Source: Mesorhizobium japonicum MAFF 303099 (GTDB lineage Bacteria; Pseudomonadota; Alphaproteobacteria; Rhizobiales; Rhizobiaceae). From it: a stretch of 64,000 nucleotides of DNA. Below are positions 1 through 8,556 of the stretch, piece after piece. A model generated the notes under the pieces. It did not search any database. It saw only the letters and a list, made by a program, of their open reading frames with translations, and was not told the DNA's origin. Position numbers and translations under genes: made by a program. The DNA is taken from contig NC_002678.2 in assembly GCF_000009625.1 (NCBI RefSeq), positions 2,170,001 to 2,234,000 on the forward strand, given 5' to 3'. How positions within the stretch are numbered: the first letter of the stretch is position 1; every line of letters begins with the position of its first letter.

Positions 1-570
1 CTGGAAGCGATCGTCGACCGTCTCGCCGACATTCTCGAGCGCGCTGGCCGCGACATCGAGACGATTTCGCGCGACATTTTCGAAGCGCGCTCGACCAAGG
101 TGTCGAAGCGCAACCGCGACTTCCAGGAACTGTTGAAAGCCATCGGCCGCAAGGAAGACATCGCCTCGTCCGTCCGCGACAGCCTGATCTCGCTGCAGCG
201 CCTTGCTGGCTTCCTCGCCCATGTCGCGACCCTGACCAAGATGAGCAAGGATGTCCGCGCCCGCATCAAGACCTTGTCGCGCGACGTGCTGTCGCTCGCC
301 GACCATGCCACCTTCCTGTCGCAGAAGATCTCCTTCCTGCTCGACGCCACGCTCGGCATGATCTCGATCGAGCAGAACGCCATCATCAAGATCTTCTCGG
401 TCGCCGCCGTCATCTTCCTGCCGCCGACACTGGTCGCCTCGATCTACGGCATGAATTTCACCGTCATTCCCGAGCTGAAATGGGAGCTTGGCTATCCCTT
501 CGCCATAGGCCTGATGATCCTGTCGGCGATCCTGCCCTTCTGGTATTTCCGCCGCCGCGGCTGGCTCTGA
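1..570 (+). CDS. CorA-family magnesium/divalent cation transporter, C-terminal part (5' end outside window)
   Basis: The reading frame is open from base 1, so this is the 3' part of a gene that starts upstream. The last 190 codons show a long charged helical region followed by two hydrophobic segments. The first segment ends in YGMNF, the GMN motif that forms the selectivity filter of CorA pentameric channels. A short acidic loop (PELKWELG) and a second membrane helix follow, and the protein ends in a basic tail (FRRRGWL). This is the standard CorA C-terminus. The role would be Mg2+ (or Co2+/Ni2+) uptake across the inner membrane. The substrate cannot be fixed from this fragment. Confidence 0.9.
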   Translation: MEAIVDRLADILERAGRDIETISRDIFEARSTKVSKRNRDFQELLKAIGRKEDIASSVRDSLISLQRLAGFLAHVATLTKMSKDVRARIKTLSRDVLSLADHATFLSQKISFLLDATLGMISIEQNAIIKIFSVAAVIFLPPTLVASIYGMNFTVIPELKWELGYPFAIGLMILSAILPFWYFRRRGWL

Positions 571-692
571 CCGCTGCCGCCGGCGCCGGCTGCCTCAGGC
601 TGGCTCACCAGAAAGGACTTGACCAAATCGCCCCTGGCCTGCATCCGGGTCTGCCGATCCGCGCGGGTCGGCGTTACGAGGGATGCCTGACC

Positions 693-1163
693 ATGACCGG
701 AAAAACATGGGCCTATGAGGATTTCGTCGAGGGCGCCTCGTTCGACCTTGGCACGAAACAGGTAAGCGCGGCCGAGATCATCGAGTTCGCCAGCGAATTC
801 GATGCCCAGCCGATGCATCTCGACGAGGAGGCCGGCAAGGCCAGCATCCTCGGCGGTCTCTCGGCCTCGGGCTGGCACACCTGCGCCATGTTCATGCGCA
901 TGCTGTGTGACGCCTTCCTCTTGGATTCCACCTGTCAGGGCGCGCCCGGCGTCGATCAGGTCAAGTGGAAGAAACCGGTCCTGGCCGGCGATACGCTCCG
1001 AGGCAAGCTGGTTGTCCTGGCCAAGCGCCTGTCGCGATCGAAGCCGCAACTGGGCTTCATCACCATGCGCAGCGAGCTGGTCAACCAGCGTGGCGAAAGC
1101 GTCTTCGAGCTTGAGAATTCCGTCATGTTCCTGACGCGTGATGCCGCGGGGTATCAGGCGTGA
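693..1163 (+). CDS. MaoC-family (R)-hydratase/dehydratase, first of a pair
   Basis: The 156-residue protein has a hot-dog fold signature. A D-x4-H hydratase motif (FDAQPMHLD, about residues 37-45) is followed by EEAGKASILGGLSASGWHT, typical of MaoC/hydratase 2 proteins that hydrate trans-2-enoyl-CoA to (R)-3-hydroxyacyl-CoA. The ATG at 693 was chosen because a purine-rich GAGGG precedes it and the frame upstream overlaps the corA end without conserved sequence. Its last codons overlap the next MaoC gene by 4 bases, so the two are probably co-translated. Two small MaoC subunits encoded side by side often act as a heterodimer. The substrate is unknown. Confidence 0.85.
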   Translation: MTGKTWAYEDFVEGASFDLGTKQVSAAEIIEFASEFDAQPMHLDEEAGKASILGGLSASGWHTCAMFMRMLCDAFLLDSTCQGAPGVDQVKWKKPVLAGDTLRGKLVVLAKRLSRSKPQLGFITMRSELVNQRGESVFELENSVMFLTRDAAGYQA

Positions 1164-1630
1164 CCCTGGATGAGTTCTTCCGCATCGGCACCACGGTGAC
1201 GCTGGGCTCGCACACATTCGAACCCGAAGCGATCAAGGCGTTCGCCCGCAAATACGACCCGCAGATCTTCCATATCGACGAGGAGGCCGCCAGGAAGAGC
1301 GTGCTTGGCGGGCTCTGCGCCTCCGGCTGGCACACCGCCGCCACCTGGATGAAGCTCAATCTCGAAGCGAGCATGGATGCCGAGGGGGCCAGCTGGAACG
1401 GCCCCGGCCCAGTCCCTGAGTTCGGCCCCTCGCCCGGTTTCAAGAACCTTAAGTGGCTGAAGCCGGTCCATGCCGGCGAGACCGTCACCTTCAGCCGCAC
1501 TGCGCTATCCCATCGCGCCATCACCTCGCGCCCCGGCTGGCGAATGCTGTCGCTGCGCGCGGAAGCGTTCGATTCGACCGGCGACAAGGTGCTGGAGTTT
1601 GAAAGCGCCGTGCTGGTGAAGGTGGAGTAG
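1160..1630 (+). CDS. MaoC-family (R)-hydratase/dehydratase, second of a pair
   Basis: This 156-residue paralogue of the preceding gene has the same D-x4-H motif (YDPQIFHID) and the same GGLCASGWHT block. The start is GTG within a GTGA overlap with the upstream stop codon, which indicates translational coupling. Equal length and parallel motifs point to tandem duplication followed by divergence. Both copies keep the catalytic Asp and His, so neither looks like a degenerate structural subunit. The likely role is fatty-acyl-CoA or PHA-related hydration. This is inferred from the family only, because no polymerase or thiolase gene lies nearby. Confidence 0.85.
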   Translation: MTLDEFFRIGTTVTLGSHTFEPEAIKAFARKYDPQIFHIDEEAARKSVLGGLCASGWHTAATWMKLNLEASMDAEGASWNGPGPVPEFGPSPGFKNLKWLKPVHAGETVTFSRTALSHRAITSRPGWRMLSLRAEAFDSTGDKVLEFESAVLVKVE

Positions 1631-1640
1631 CGCGGTTCTT

Positions 1641-1662
1641 CCTTCTCCCACAAGGGAGAAGG
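1641..1662. repeat. Short CTTCTCCC hairpin repeat, copy 1 (possible bidirectional terminator)
   Basis: A perfect 9-base inverted repeat (CCTTCTCCC / GGGAGAAGG) with an ACAA loop lies between the converging maoC and apt genes. A longer relative with the same arms is at 44959-44984. The position between two stop codons fits a termination or mRNA-stabilising role. There is no long T run. Confidence 0.6.
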
Positions 1663-1672
1663 GAAGTCGCTC

Positions 1673-2218
1673 TTAGTGTCCCTCGAACCCGATCAGCGTC
1701 CTTACCGGCACGCCAAGCGCCTCGAGCTTGGCGCGGCCGCCAAGATCCGGCAGGTCGATGACGAAGCAAGCGGCAAGAATATCGGCGCCGATCTGGCGCA
1801 GCAGCTTGACCGCCGCTTCCGCGGTGCCGCCGGTGGCGATCAGGTCGTCGACCAGGATCACCTTTTCGCCCGGGGCAACGCCATCCTTGTGCATCTCCAT
1901 CTCGTCCAGCCCGTATTCCAGACTGTAGGCGACGCGCACCGTGTCGAACGGCAACTTGCCCTTCTTGCGGATCGGCACGAAACCGGCCGAAAGCTGGTGG
2001 GCGACGGCGCCGCCCAGGATAAAGCCGCGCGCCTCGATGCCGGCGATCTTGTCGACCTTCTGGCCGGCATAGGGATGCACCAGTTCGTCGATGGCGCGGC
2101 GGAAAGCGCGCGCATTGCCAAGCAGCGTGGTGATGTCGCGAAACAGGATGCCGGGCTTCGGGTAATCCGGAATGGTGCGGATCGAAGCCAGCAGCGTGTC
2201 TTCGAGCGAAGGTTTCAT
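1673..2218 (-). CDS. apt: Adenine phosphoribosyltransferase
   Basis: The 181-residue enzyme makes AMP from adenine and PRPP in purine salvage. It begins [28 protein letters not shown], the usual Apt N-terminus, so the ATG at 2218 was preferred to the longer upstream frame. IEARGFILG (about residue 65) is typical of Apt. The PRPP-binding motif [14 protein letters not shown] lies at about residue 120. Length and motifs are normal and the protein should be cytoplasmic and active. It is transcribed toward the MaoC pair and has its own gene neighbourhood. Confidence 0.95.
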   Translation of the reverse strand: MKPSLEDTLLASIRTIPDYPKPGILFRDITTLLGNARAFRRAIDELVHPYAGQKVDKIAGIEARGFILGGAVAHQLSAGFVPIRKKGKLPFDTVRVAYSLEYGLDEMEMHKDGVAPGEKVILVDDLIATGGTAEAAVKLLRQIGADILAACFVIDLPDLGGRAKLEALGVPVRTLIGFEGH

Positions 2219-2302
2219 GAGGCGGCTCCGGATGATCCAGCTTCGGCTGACAGGGCGTGAAACGGCGGCGGGCCAATCATGATCCGACGCGACCTGCAAC
2301 GG

Positions 2303-2758
2303 CTAGCGCGATGTGGCGCCCGAGACAAGCGTGTCCGGCAAAGGAGTGATCGCACTCGCCTTGTCCCATGCCTGGGCAGCGATCCTCCATTGCCCCTCGC
2401 TTTTCACCAGCAGCATCATTTCCACCGAGCGGCTGGTCTCGTCCCCGTTCTCGGTCATCTCGGCCCCAACAGCAGCGATCGCGATGTTGCCGAAGACCGT
2501 GATTTGGAGGCCGAGCACAGCCTGGTCGAATGTCCTGAGCGACGTGTCCGAGAGCCTGCGCATCCGATCGACGAAATCGCCGACTGCCATCGGCTTTGCC
2601 GGACGGGCGGCGGGGAACAGGCTGGCACCGGCCAGGAAATCGCCGGTGAAATCATCCCAGCCGGGAGCGTGCTCCTCGCTCCAGCTCAGGCTTGCGAACT
2701 GGCGGACGATGATCGCCCTGATGGCGTCCCGATCACTGCTGCTTTGGCTGTCCGGCAT
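2303..2758 (-). CDS. NTF2-like / SnoaL-type protein of unknown function
   Basis: The 151-residue protein resembles the cone-shaped NTF2/SnoaL/DUF4440 superfamily. It has an N-terminal helix (DRDAIRAIIVRQFASLSWSEEHAPGWDDF) and a middle part with FVDRMRR. The end of the fold reads MMLLVKSEGQWRIAAQAWDKA, the usual terminal strands of this superfamily. There is no signal peptide. Such proteins may be enzymes, binding modules or immunity-type proteins, and the sequence does not say which. It lies between apt and the alpha-hydroxy-acid dehydrogenase on the same strand. Confidence 0.75.
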   Translation of the reverse strand: MPDSQSSSDRDAIRAIIVRQFASLSWSEEHAPGWDDFTGDFLAGASLFPAARPAKPMAVGDFVDRMRRLSDTSLRTFDQAVLGLQITVFGNIAIAAVGAEMTENGDETSRSVEMMLLVKSEGQWRIAAQAWDKASAITPLPDTLVSGATSR

Positions 2759-2775
2759 GGCACCCTCCGCGAAGA

Positions 2776-3924
2776 TTACCTAAATCGGAGATTCTGGCGC
2801 GACAATTGTCCGATCGAACTGCAGCCCATCAGCTTCATGCCGCGCTCGATCTCGACCCGCATCTGTTCAAGCGCCCTTTCGACACCCGGCTGGCCGGCCG
2901 CCGCCAGCGGAAACAGATAGTAACGGCCGATGCCGACCGCCTTGGCGCCGAGCGAGAGGGCCTTCAGCACATGTGTGCCGCGCTGCACGCCGCCATCCAT
3001 GATGACATCGATCCGGTCGCCGACGGCCTCGACGATCTCGGCCAGCTGGTCGAATGCCGCCCGCGACCCGTCCAGCTGCCGGCCGCCATGATTGGAAAGC
3101 ACAATGCCGCTGCAGCCGATCTCGGCGGCGCGTTTGGCGTCCTCGACCGACATGATGCCCTTGAGGCAGAACGGCCCCGACCACTGCCTGACCATCTCGG
3201 CGACATCGTCCCAGGTCATCGACGGATCGAGCATTTCGGTGAAATAGCGGCTGATCGACATCGTGCCGCCGCCCATGTCGACATGCTCGTCGAGCTGCGG
3301 CAGCTTGAACCCTTCATGCGTGAAATAATTGATCGCCCAGGCCGGCTTGAGCGCGAACTGCGCCATCCCCGCGAGGTTGAGCTTGAAGGGAATGGCAAAG
3401 CCGGTGCGCTTGTCGCGCTCGCGATTGCCGCCCGTTATGCTGTCGACGGTCAGCATCATCACCTCGACGCCAACTTGCTTCGCCCGCTGCATCATCGCCC
3501 GGTTGAGGCCGCGATCCCGGTGGAAATAGAACTGGTAGACCTGCGGACTGCTGCTGATGCTTCGAGCCTCCTCGAGGCTGACGGTGCCAAGCGAGGAGAC
3601 ACCGAACATGGTGCCGTATTTGGCGGCGGCCTTGGCCACTGCGCGCTCGCCCTGGTGATGGAAAAGCCGCTGCAGGGCGGTCGGCGAGCAGTAGAACGGC
3701 ATCGCCAGCTTCTGCCCCATCACCGTCACCGACATGTCGATCTCATTCACCCCGCGCAGCACGTTGGGGACGAGGTCGCAGGTCTCGAAACTTTCGGTGT
3801 TGCGGCGATAGGTGACCTCGTCGTCGGCCGCGCCATCGATGTAGTCGAAGATCGGCCCCGGCAGCCTTCGCTGCGCCATGCGGCGGAAATCTGAGAAGTT
3901 ATGACAGTCGTTGAGTCGCATCAT
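2776..3924 (-). CDS. FMN-dependent alpha-hydroxy-acid dehydrogenase (L-lactate dehydrogenase-like)
   Basis: The 382-residue TIM-barrel flavoenzyme oxidises a 2-hydroxy acid to a 2-keto acid. Visible motifs are IFDYIDGAADDE near the N-terminus, LTVDSITGGNRERDKRTGF in the middle and the catalytic/FMN-binding SNHGGRQLDG near residue 285. After these comes MDGGVQRGTHVLKALSLGAKAVGIGR. The GNRERD block is typical of the LldD branch (L-lactate:quinone oxidoreductase). Other branches (mandelate, glycolate, lactate monooxygenase) share most of this, so the substrate stays open. The ATG at 3924 opens MMRLNDCHNFSDFRRMAQRRLPGPIFDY, a normal family start. Only 17 bases separate it from the downstream NTF2-like gene. 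Confidence 0.9.
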   Translation of the reverse strand: MMRLNDCHNFSDFRRMAQRRLPGPIFDYIDGAADDEVTYRRNTESFETCDLVPNVLRGVNEIDMSVTVMGQKLAMPFYCSPTALQRLFHHQGERAVAKAAAKYGTMFGVSSLGTVSLEEARSISSSPQVYQFYFHRDRGLNRAMMQRAKQVGVEVMMLTVDSITGGNRERDKRTGFAIPFKLNLAGMAQFALKPAWAINYFTHEGFKLPQLDEHVDMGGGTMSISRYFTEMLDPSMTWDDVAEMVRQWSGPFCLKGIMSVEDAKRAAEIGCSGIVLSNHGGRQLDGSRAAFDQLAEIVEAVGDRIDVIMDGGVQRGTHVLKALSLGAKAVGIGRYYLFPLAAAGQPGVERALEQMRVEIERGMKLMGCSSIGQLSRQNLRFR

Positions 3925-4041
3925 CGATTTCCAAGGCCGTGGCGGGTCAGCCTTTGCCGCCCCTCGATGCGTCGAATATCAATCCGATGGCGCCATGCCA
4001 ACGGACTAATTGCGGAACTGCCGCAGAGCATGGCCAAGCAC

Positions 4042-4068
4042 AAAAAAGGGGCGCCCCGAAGCGCCCCT
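4042..4068 (-). terminator. Rho-independent terminator of the acid phosphatase gene
   Basis: Read on the minus strand, the stem AGGGGCGC/GCGCCCCT with a six-base loop is followed at once by six T residues. It sits 27 bases after the phosphatase stop codon. Confidence 0.85.
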
Positions 4069-4094
4069 CCCTCGAAATCGACTGCTGACGAAGA

Positions 4095-4790
4095 CTACAT
4101 CCCGAGATCGGAACGAAGCTCGGCCCTGGCCACTTCATATTCGGCCTTGAAGTCATCCCGGTTGAGCAGGACCGCGGCGATGACGCTGCCGGAGATCTTG
4201 CCCATCTCGACGTCCGACGCGTAGTGGATACCGCCAATCTCACGGTTGTGGGCGTATTCGGCCGCGCGCGCCATGATCTCGGCGCGCTTCTCCGGAACCA
4301 TGTCGGCAAGGATGATGCCCATCATGGTGCCGACCGTGGCATGGCCGGACGGCCAGGAGCCGGAGCTCGACAACTTGACCACCGGCTTGACGAGGTCGCT
4401 GAGTTGATGCGGACGCGGGCGCTTCCAGACATCCTTGGCCGGATCGACGACAGCGCCTTCGGTCTCGACCACGCGATCGAAGAAGGCGCTGAACTTTGGT
4501 AGCTTCTCCTTGTTGAAATTCGGCCCCATCACGTTGGCGAAGCGCCAGACATTCTCCTCGGAGTCGGCAACGGCGCCGGCCACCATCTCGGGCGTGCGCG
4601 TCACCTGCAGCGTCAGCACCTCGCCAAGTTCGGCCTTGGTCTGAGCCGAATCGTTTGCCGGCGGCGGCGGCAGGATCATCGTCAGGTCGATGTCTTTGTT
4701 TGTGACGAAGGGTTTAGCGTCTTCGGCCTGGGCGGCCGAGCCGATGACCAGCAACAGCAGACCAGCAGTCAGCGATGCGTATCTCTTCAT
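4095..4790 (-). CDS. Class A (PAP2-type) non-specific acid phosphatase, periplasmic
   Basis: The 231-residue protein has a clear signal peptide (MKRYASLTAGLLLLVIGSAAQA, cleaved before ED), so it acts in the periplasm. The three phosphatase motifs are present: K119-x6-R126P127, PSGH at 147-150 and R183-x5-H189-x3-D193. The middle motif carries the substrate-contacting residues and H189 would be the nucleophile. The length matches the bacterial class A acid phosphatases (PhoN/PhoC-like). It probably releases phosphate from organic phosphomonoesters. It is monocistronic with its own terminator. I cannot see a Pho box. Confidence 0.88.
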   Translation of the reverse strand: MKRYASLTAGLLLLVIGSAAQAEDAKPFVTNKDIDLTMILPPPPANDSAQTKAELGEVLTLQVTRTPEMVAGAVADSEENVWRFANVMGPNFNKEKLPKFSAFFDRVVETEGAVVDPAKDVWKRPRPHQLSDLVKPVVKLSSSGSWPSGHATVGTMMGIILADMVPEKRAEIMARAAEYAHNREIGGIHYASDVEMGKISGSVIAAVLLNRDDFKAEYEVARAELRSDLGM

Positions 4791-4870
4791 GGGTGCGATC
4801 CTTTGGTGGCAATGACGCAGGATCGCTGTTGGCGGTGACGGCCATGTGACACAGCCTGTCGTCTGAAATG

Positions 4871-4897
4871 CAAAAAGGCGCCTTTCGGCGCCCTTTC
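4871..4897 (-). terminator. Rho-independent terminator of the petABC operon
   Basis: On the minus strand a GGCGCC stem, a GAAA tetraloop and a second GGCGCC are followed by five T residues. It lies downstream of petC, beyond the structured 3' element at 4924-5061. Confidence 0.85.
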
Positions 4898-4923
4898 GTG
4901 ACCGTATTAGCTTGGCAGCCCAG

Positions 4924-5061
4924 GTATGTCGAGATTCAGGTCAGGCCGAGCCGAAAATGGTGGCTTCCGAGGACCGGAGCGGAGCGTACTTGAAGTACGT
5001 GAGCACCGGAAGCGCAGGATGCCGGCATTTGCAGGCCGGCATCACCTGAATATCGGCATAC
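4924..5061 (-). repeat. Structured 138-bp inverted-repeat element in the petC 3' untranslated region
   Basis: The ends are an 18-base inverted repeat with 16 matches (4924-4941 against 5044-5061). Inside are two further perfect palindromes: CGTACTT-g-AAGTACG at 4985-4999 and GATGCCGGC/GCCGGCATC at 5018-5043. The element begins one base after the petC stop codon and ends before the pet terminator, so it is transcribed with the operon. The architecture resembles the miniature palindromic intergenic repeats of rhizobia. No flanking direct duplication is evident. Confidence 0.7.
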
Positions 5062-5062
5062 T

Positions 5063-5920
5063 TTAGTGCGCGACGCCTTCCCACACCTTGCGCTTGGTCA
5101 GATAGACCAGCGCACCGAAGAGCAGCAGGAACACCAGCACGCGGAAGCCCATCTTCTTGCGAGCTTCCATGTGCGGCTCGGCCGCCCAGGTCAGGAAGGC
5201 TGATACGTCGCGGGCATACTGGTCGACGGTCTGCGGCGAACCGTCATCATAAGTCACCTGGCCGTCGGAGAGCGGCTTGGGCATCTTCAGCGACACGCCG
5301 GACATGAAGTATGGGTTGTAGTGCGTGCCCTCGGGAATGACCATCCCGGCCGGCGGCGTCTGATCGTAGCCGGTCAGCAGCGAATGGATGTAGTCGGGGC
5401 CGCCCGCGTCATACTGGGTGAAGATATCGAAGACGAACTGCGGAAAGCCGCGCTCGACGCCGCGTGCCTTGGCCAGCAGCGACATGTCCGGCGGGGCCGC
5501 GCCGCCGTTCGAGGCAGCGGCGGCTTGCTCATTGGCGAACGGCGCCGGGAAATGGTCGGATGGCTTGCCGGGGCGGTCGAACATGTCGCCGGCGTCGTTG
5601 GGGCCGTCATGGACGGTGTATTCGGCGGCAAGCGTCTTGATCTGGGCGTCGTTGTAGCCGAGGTCCGACAGCGTGCGGAACGCCACCAGGTTCATCGAAT
5701 GGCAGGCCGAGCAGACTTCCTTGTAGACCTTCAGGCCGCGCTGCAGCTGCGCCTTGTCATAGGTGCCGAACGGGCCGGTGAAGCTCCAGCTCATTTCCTT
5801 CGGCTCGTTGATCGGGAAATGCGTGGGTGCCGCCGCGTTGTGCGCCTCTTCGGCCGCGAACGCTGCGGTGCCGGCGGCCACAAGGCCAACCAGCGCCAGC
5901 GAGGTGAGAATCTTTTTCAT
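5063..5920 (-). CDS. petC: Cytochrome c1 of the bc1 complex
   Basis: The 285-residue haem protein has an N-terminal signal peptide (ending AAFA). The covalent haem motif is C70-SA-C73-H74, and the axial Met region reads NPYFMSGVSLKMPKPL. A single C-terminal membrane anchor (VLVFLLLFGALVYL) is followed by a basic tail. It carries electrons from the Rieske protein to soluble or membrane cytochrome c in the periplasm. It is the third gene of petA-petB-petC, 27 bases after petB. It is a separate gene, unlike the cytochrome b/c1 fusion found in Bradyrhizobium. Confidence 0.97.
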   Translation of the reverse strand: MKKILTSLALVGLVAAGTAAFAAEEAHNAAAPTHFPINEPKEMSWSFTGPFGTYDKAQLQRGLKVYKEVCSACHSMNLVAFRTLSDLGYNDAQIKTLAAEYTVHDGPNDAGDMFDRPGKPSDHFPAPFANEQAAAASNGGAAPPDMSLLAKARGVERGFPQFVFDIFTQYDAGGPDYIHSLLTGYDQTPPAGMVIPEGTHYNPYFMSGVSLKMPKPLSDGQVTYDDGSPQTVDQYARDVSAFLTWAAEPHMEARKKMGFRVLVFLLLFGALVYLTKRKVWEGVAH

Positions 5921-5947
5921 GCCAAATCCCCTTAGATTCTCTACCGC

Positions 5948-7249
5948 TCAGCCCTTGGTCTCTGGCGCGGCCGTGGCGCCCGCCGGATGCCCGCTGCCGC
6001 CCTTGTTCTTTTCGAGCACCGCCTCGGTGATCGAGTTCGGCAGCCTGCGCGGCGTCTCGATCAGGCCGAGCACCGGCAGCGCGACCAGGAAGAAGGCGAA
6101 GTAGAACAGCGTCGCCATCTGCGCCATGAACACATAGCTGCCTTCCGCCGGCTGCGAGCCCAGCCAGCCCAGCAGGATGGCATCGGCCACGAACAGCCAG
6201 AAGAACAGCTTGTACCAGGGCCGGTAGACCGCCGAGCGCACCTTGGAGGTGTCGAGCCACGGCACCAGGAACAGCATGGCGATGGCGCCGAACATGCACA
6301 GCACGCCGCCGAGCTTGGAATTGATCGGCCCGATGTTGAAGGTGATGGCGCGCAGGATCGCGTAGAACGGCAGGAAGTACCATTCCGGAACGATATGGGC
6401 CGGGGTCTTCAGCGGGTTGGCGACCGTGTAGTTGTCCGGATGGCCGAGATAGTTTGGCAGGTAGAAGACGAAATAGGCGAAGAAGAACAGGAACACGATC
6501 ATGCCGAACGCGTCCTTGATGGTCGCGTAGGGGGTGAAGGCGACGGTGTCGGTCTTCGACTTGACCTCGATGCCGGTCGGGTTCGACTGGCCCACCACAT
6601 GCAGCGCCCAGACGTGCAGAACGACGACGCCGGCAATCATGAACGGCAAGAGGTAGTGCAGCGCGAAGAAGCGGTTCAGCGTCGGATTGTCGACGGCAAA
6701 GCCGCCAAGCAGCAGCTGCTGGATCCAGTCACCGATCAGCGGAATGGCGCTGAAGAAGCCGGTGATGACGGTGGCGCCCCAGAAGCTCATCTGCCCCCAT
6801 GGCAGCACATAGCCCATGAAGCCGGTCGCCATCATCAGCAGATAGATGATGCAGCCCAGGATCCACAGCAACTCACGCGGCGCCTTGTAGGAGCCGTAAT
6901 AGAGGCCGCGGAAGATGTGGATATAGACAGCGATGAAGAAGAACGAGGCGCCGTTGGCATGCATGTAGCGCAACAGCCAGCCGGAATTGACGTCACGCAT
7001 GATCTTTTCGACGGAGCCGAAGGCGAGATTGGTGTCGGCCGTATAGTGCATGGCCAGCACGATGCCGGTCAGGATTTGCGCCGTCAGCATGATCGCCAGG
7101 ATGCCGCCGAAGGTCCAGGCATAGTTGAGGTTGCGCGGCACCGGATAGGCGATGAAGCTGTCGTAGACCATCCGCGGCAGCGGCATGCGGGCGTCGAACC
7201 AGCGTTCGATACCGGTCTTGGGCGTATAGGTCGAGTGTCCCTCGCTCAT
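5948..7249 (-). CDS. petB: Cytochrome b of the bc1 complex
   Basis: The 433-residue polytopic protein (eight predicted helices) binds two b haems and forms the Qo and Qi quinone sites. The Qo motif PEWY ([16 protein letters not shown]) is present, as are paired histidines in the second and fourth helices (for example LAMHYTAD and [11 protein letters not shown]). The start was placed at [13 protein letters not shown] (7249). The frame continues 42 codons upstream into petA, but that part looks unlike any cytochrome b. It lies 16 bases after the petA stop and is clearly in the same operon. Confidence 0.97.
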   Translation of the reverse strand: MSEGHSTYTPKTGIERWFDARMPLPRMVYDSFIAYPVPRNLNYAWTFGGILAIMLTAQILTGIVLAMHYTADTNLAFGSVEKIMRDVNSGWLLRYMHANGASFFFIAVYIHIFRGLYYGSYKAPRELLWILGCIIYLLMMATGFMGYVLPWGQMSFWGATVITGFFSAIPLIGDWIQQLLLGGFAVDNPTLNRFFALHYLLPFMIAGVVVLHVWALHVVGQSNPTGIEVKSKTDTVAFTPYATIKDAFGMIVFLFFFAYFVFYLPNYLGHPDNYTVANPLKTPAHIVPEWYFLPFYAILRAITFNIGPINSKLGGVLCMFGAIAMLFLVPWLDTSKVRSAVYRPWYKLFFWLFVADAILLGWLGSQPAEGSYVFMAQMATLFYFAFFLVALPVLGLIETPRRLPNSITEAVLEKNKGGSGHPAGATAAPETKG

Positions 7250-7265
7250 CGAAATATCCCCTGCC

Positions 7266-7826
7266 TCAACCGATAAGGATCTTGGTATCGGAAATGAATT
7301 TGAATACCGGCACAGCCATGTTTTCCGGCGCCGGGCCTTTGCGGATGCGGCCGGCGGTGTCGTACTGCGAGCCATGGCACGGGCAGAACCAGCCGCCGAA
7401 ATCGCCTTCCTGGCCGAGCGGGATGCAGCCCAGATGCGTGCAGACCTGAACCATCACCATCCAGGCTTCCTTGCCAGGCGTGGTGCGGTTGGCGTCGGTC
7501 GCCGGCGCATCGGCCGGCAGATTGGCGTTGCGGGCGATCGGATCCTTGAGATCGGAGAGGTTGACGGCCTCGCCGTCCTTCATTTCCTTTTCGGTGCGGT
7601 TGCGCACCACGACCGGCTTGCCCCGCCACTTGACGATCAGCGACATGCCCGGCGTCAGCGAGGCGACATCGACTTCCACCGAGGCGAGCGCCAGCGTCGA
7701 GGCATCGGGGCGCATCTGGTCGATGAACGGCCAGGCGACGGCCCCGGCCCCGACCACGGCAGCCATGCCAGTGGCGACGTAAAGAAAATCTCGACGATTG
7801 GGATCGTGGATATCGGTTGCGCTCAC
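7266..7826 (-). CDS. petA: Rieske iron-sulfur subunit of the bc1 complex
   Basis: The 186-residue protein has an N-terminal twin-arginine signal anchor ([22 protein letters not shown]), which means Tat-dependent export of the folded 2Fe-2S domain. The cluster-binding boxes are C129-THLG-C134 and C148-P-C-H151-GS, with the disulfide pair C134/C150. It takes electrons from ubiquinol at the Qo site. It is the first gene of the pet operon, and its promoter must lie in the 7827-8140 intergenic region shared with the divergent cupin gene. Confidence 0.97.
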   Translation of the reverse strand: MSATDIHDPNRRDFLYVATGMAAVVGAGAVAWPFIDQMRPDASTLALASVEVDVASLTPGMSLIVKWRGKPVVVRNRTEKEMKDGEAVNLSDLKDPIARNANLPADAPATDANRTTPGKEAWMVMVQVCTHLGCIPLGQEGDFGGWFCPCHGSQYDTAGRIRKGPAPENMAVPVFKFISDTKILIG

Positions 7827-8140
7827 GGGTGCCTGATCCTTTCGCCTCTTCCGCGCCGGTGGCCGAGCCTTGTTCCCCGCTCAATCACGCCAACCCGACA
7901 GCGCATGGCGAACAGGCTAGCGAACTCCTCCGGCATTTGGACTTCGGTTTATGCGTGAAGCCCGTTTTTGTCCAGACGGGTCAAGGCACAAGGGCAGATT
8001 GTCGCGGGGACAAAATCCCCTATTGCCCGGCGCGACGGCGAATGGCCGAAAAAGGCGGCTAAACAGCCGGGAAACAACTGTATTTCCAAGGCTCCAGCTT
8101 GCCTCGACACAGGGCGCCGGTGTGATCTATCCTCCCAGGC
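7827..8140. other. Intergenic region between divergent petA and cupin genes
   Basis: This 314-base stretch must hold the outward promoters for petABC and the cupin gene. I see no gene with coding character. A TTGTC-N5-GACAA inverted repeat at 7999-8013 is the only palindrome noted. It is not a good match to a known operator. Confidence 0.6.
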
Positions 8141-8485
8141 ATGGCACACGTCATAGACCGTGAGGAATGGGCGGTTCGCTCCGACCACTGGAAGGGCGAG
8201 CTGCAAGGCGGCGCCTACGGCTCCAACTCCTGCCTGATCTTCAACTACCTGCCCGATGTCGGCGGCGGCCCGCGGCTGCATTCCCACCCCTATGCGGAGA
8301 TCTTCATCATCCGCCAGGGCACCGGCCTGTTTACCTTGGGCGACAAGGAAATCGAGGCTTCCGCCGGCCAGATTGTCATCGTGCCACCGCATACGCCGCA
8401 CAAATTCACCAATCTCGGTCCGGGCCCGCTGGAAACGACCGACATTCACGAGAACGGCACGTTCATCACAAAGTGGCTCGAGTGA
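8141..8485 (+). CDS. Small single-domain cupin protein
   Basis: The 114-residue single cupin barrel has motif 1 at PRLHSHPYAEIFIIRQGTG (the HSH pair and the Glu are likely metal ligands) and motif 2 at PPHTPHKFTN. The metal-binding residues are intact, so it may be an enzyme (isomerase or dioxygenase) or a small-molecule sensor. Single-cupin proteins of this size are too varied to give a substrate. It starts divergently from petA and is followed by an alpha/beta hydrolase on the same strand after 71 bases. Confidence 0.8.
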   Translation: MAHVIDREEWAVRSDHWKGELQGGAYGSNSCLIFNYLPDVGGGPRLHSHPYAEIFIIRQGTGLFTLGDKEIEASAGQIVIVPPHTPHKFTNLGPGPLETTDIHENGTFITKWLE

Positions 8486-8556
8486 CGGTTCAAGGCCCTG
8501 TCGATTTCCCGATTGCCGCCTAGATCTATGGCATAGGCAGTCGGCAGGATCAGGAC

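Noticed and set aside
7999-8013. TTGTC-N5-GACAA inverted repeat as an FNR/FixK-type operator before petA
   Set aside because: The half sites differ from TTGAT/ATCAA and the spacer is five rather than four bases. This is too weak to call an anaerobic operator.
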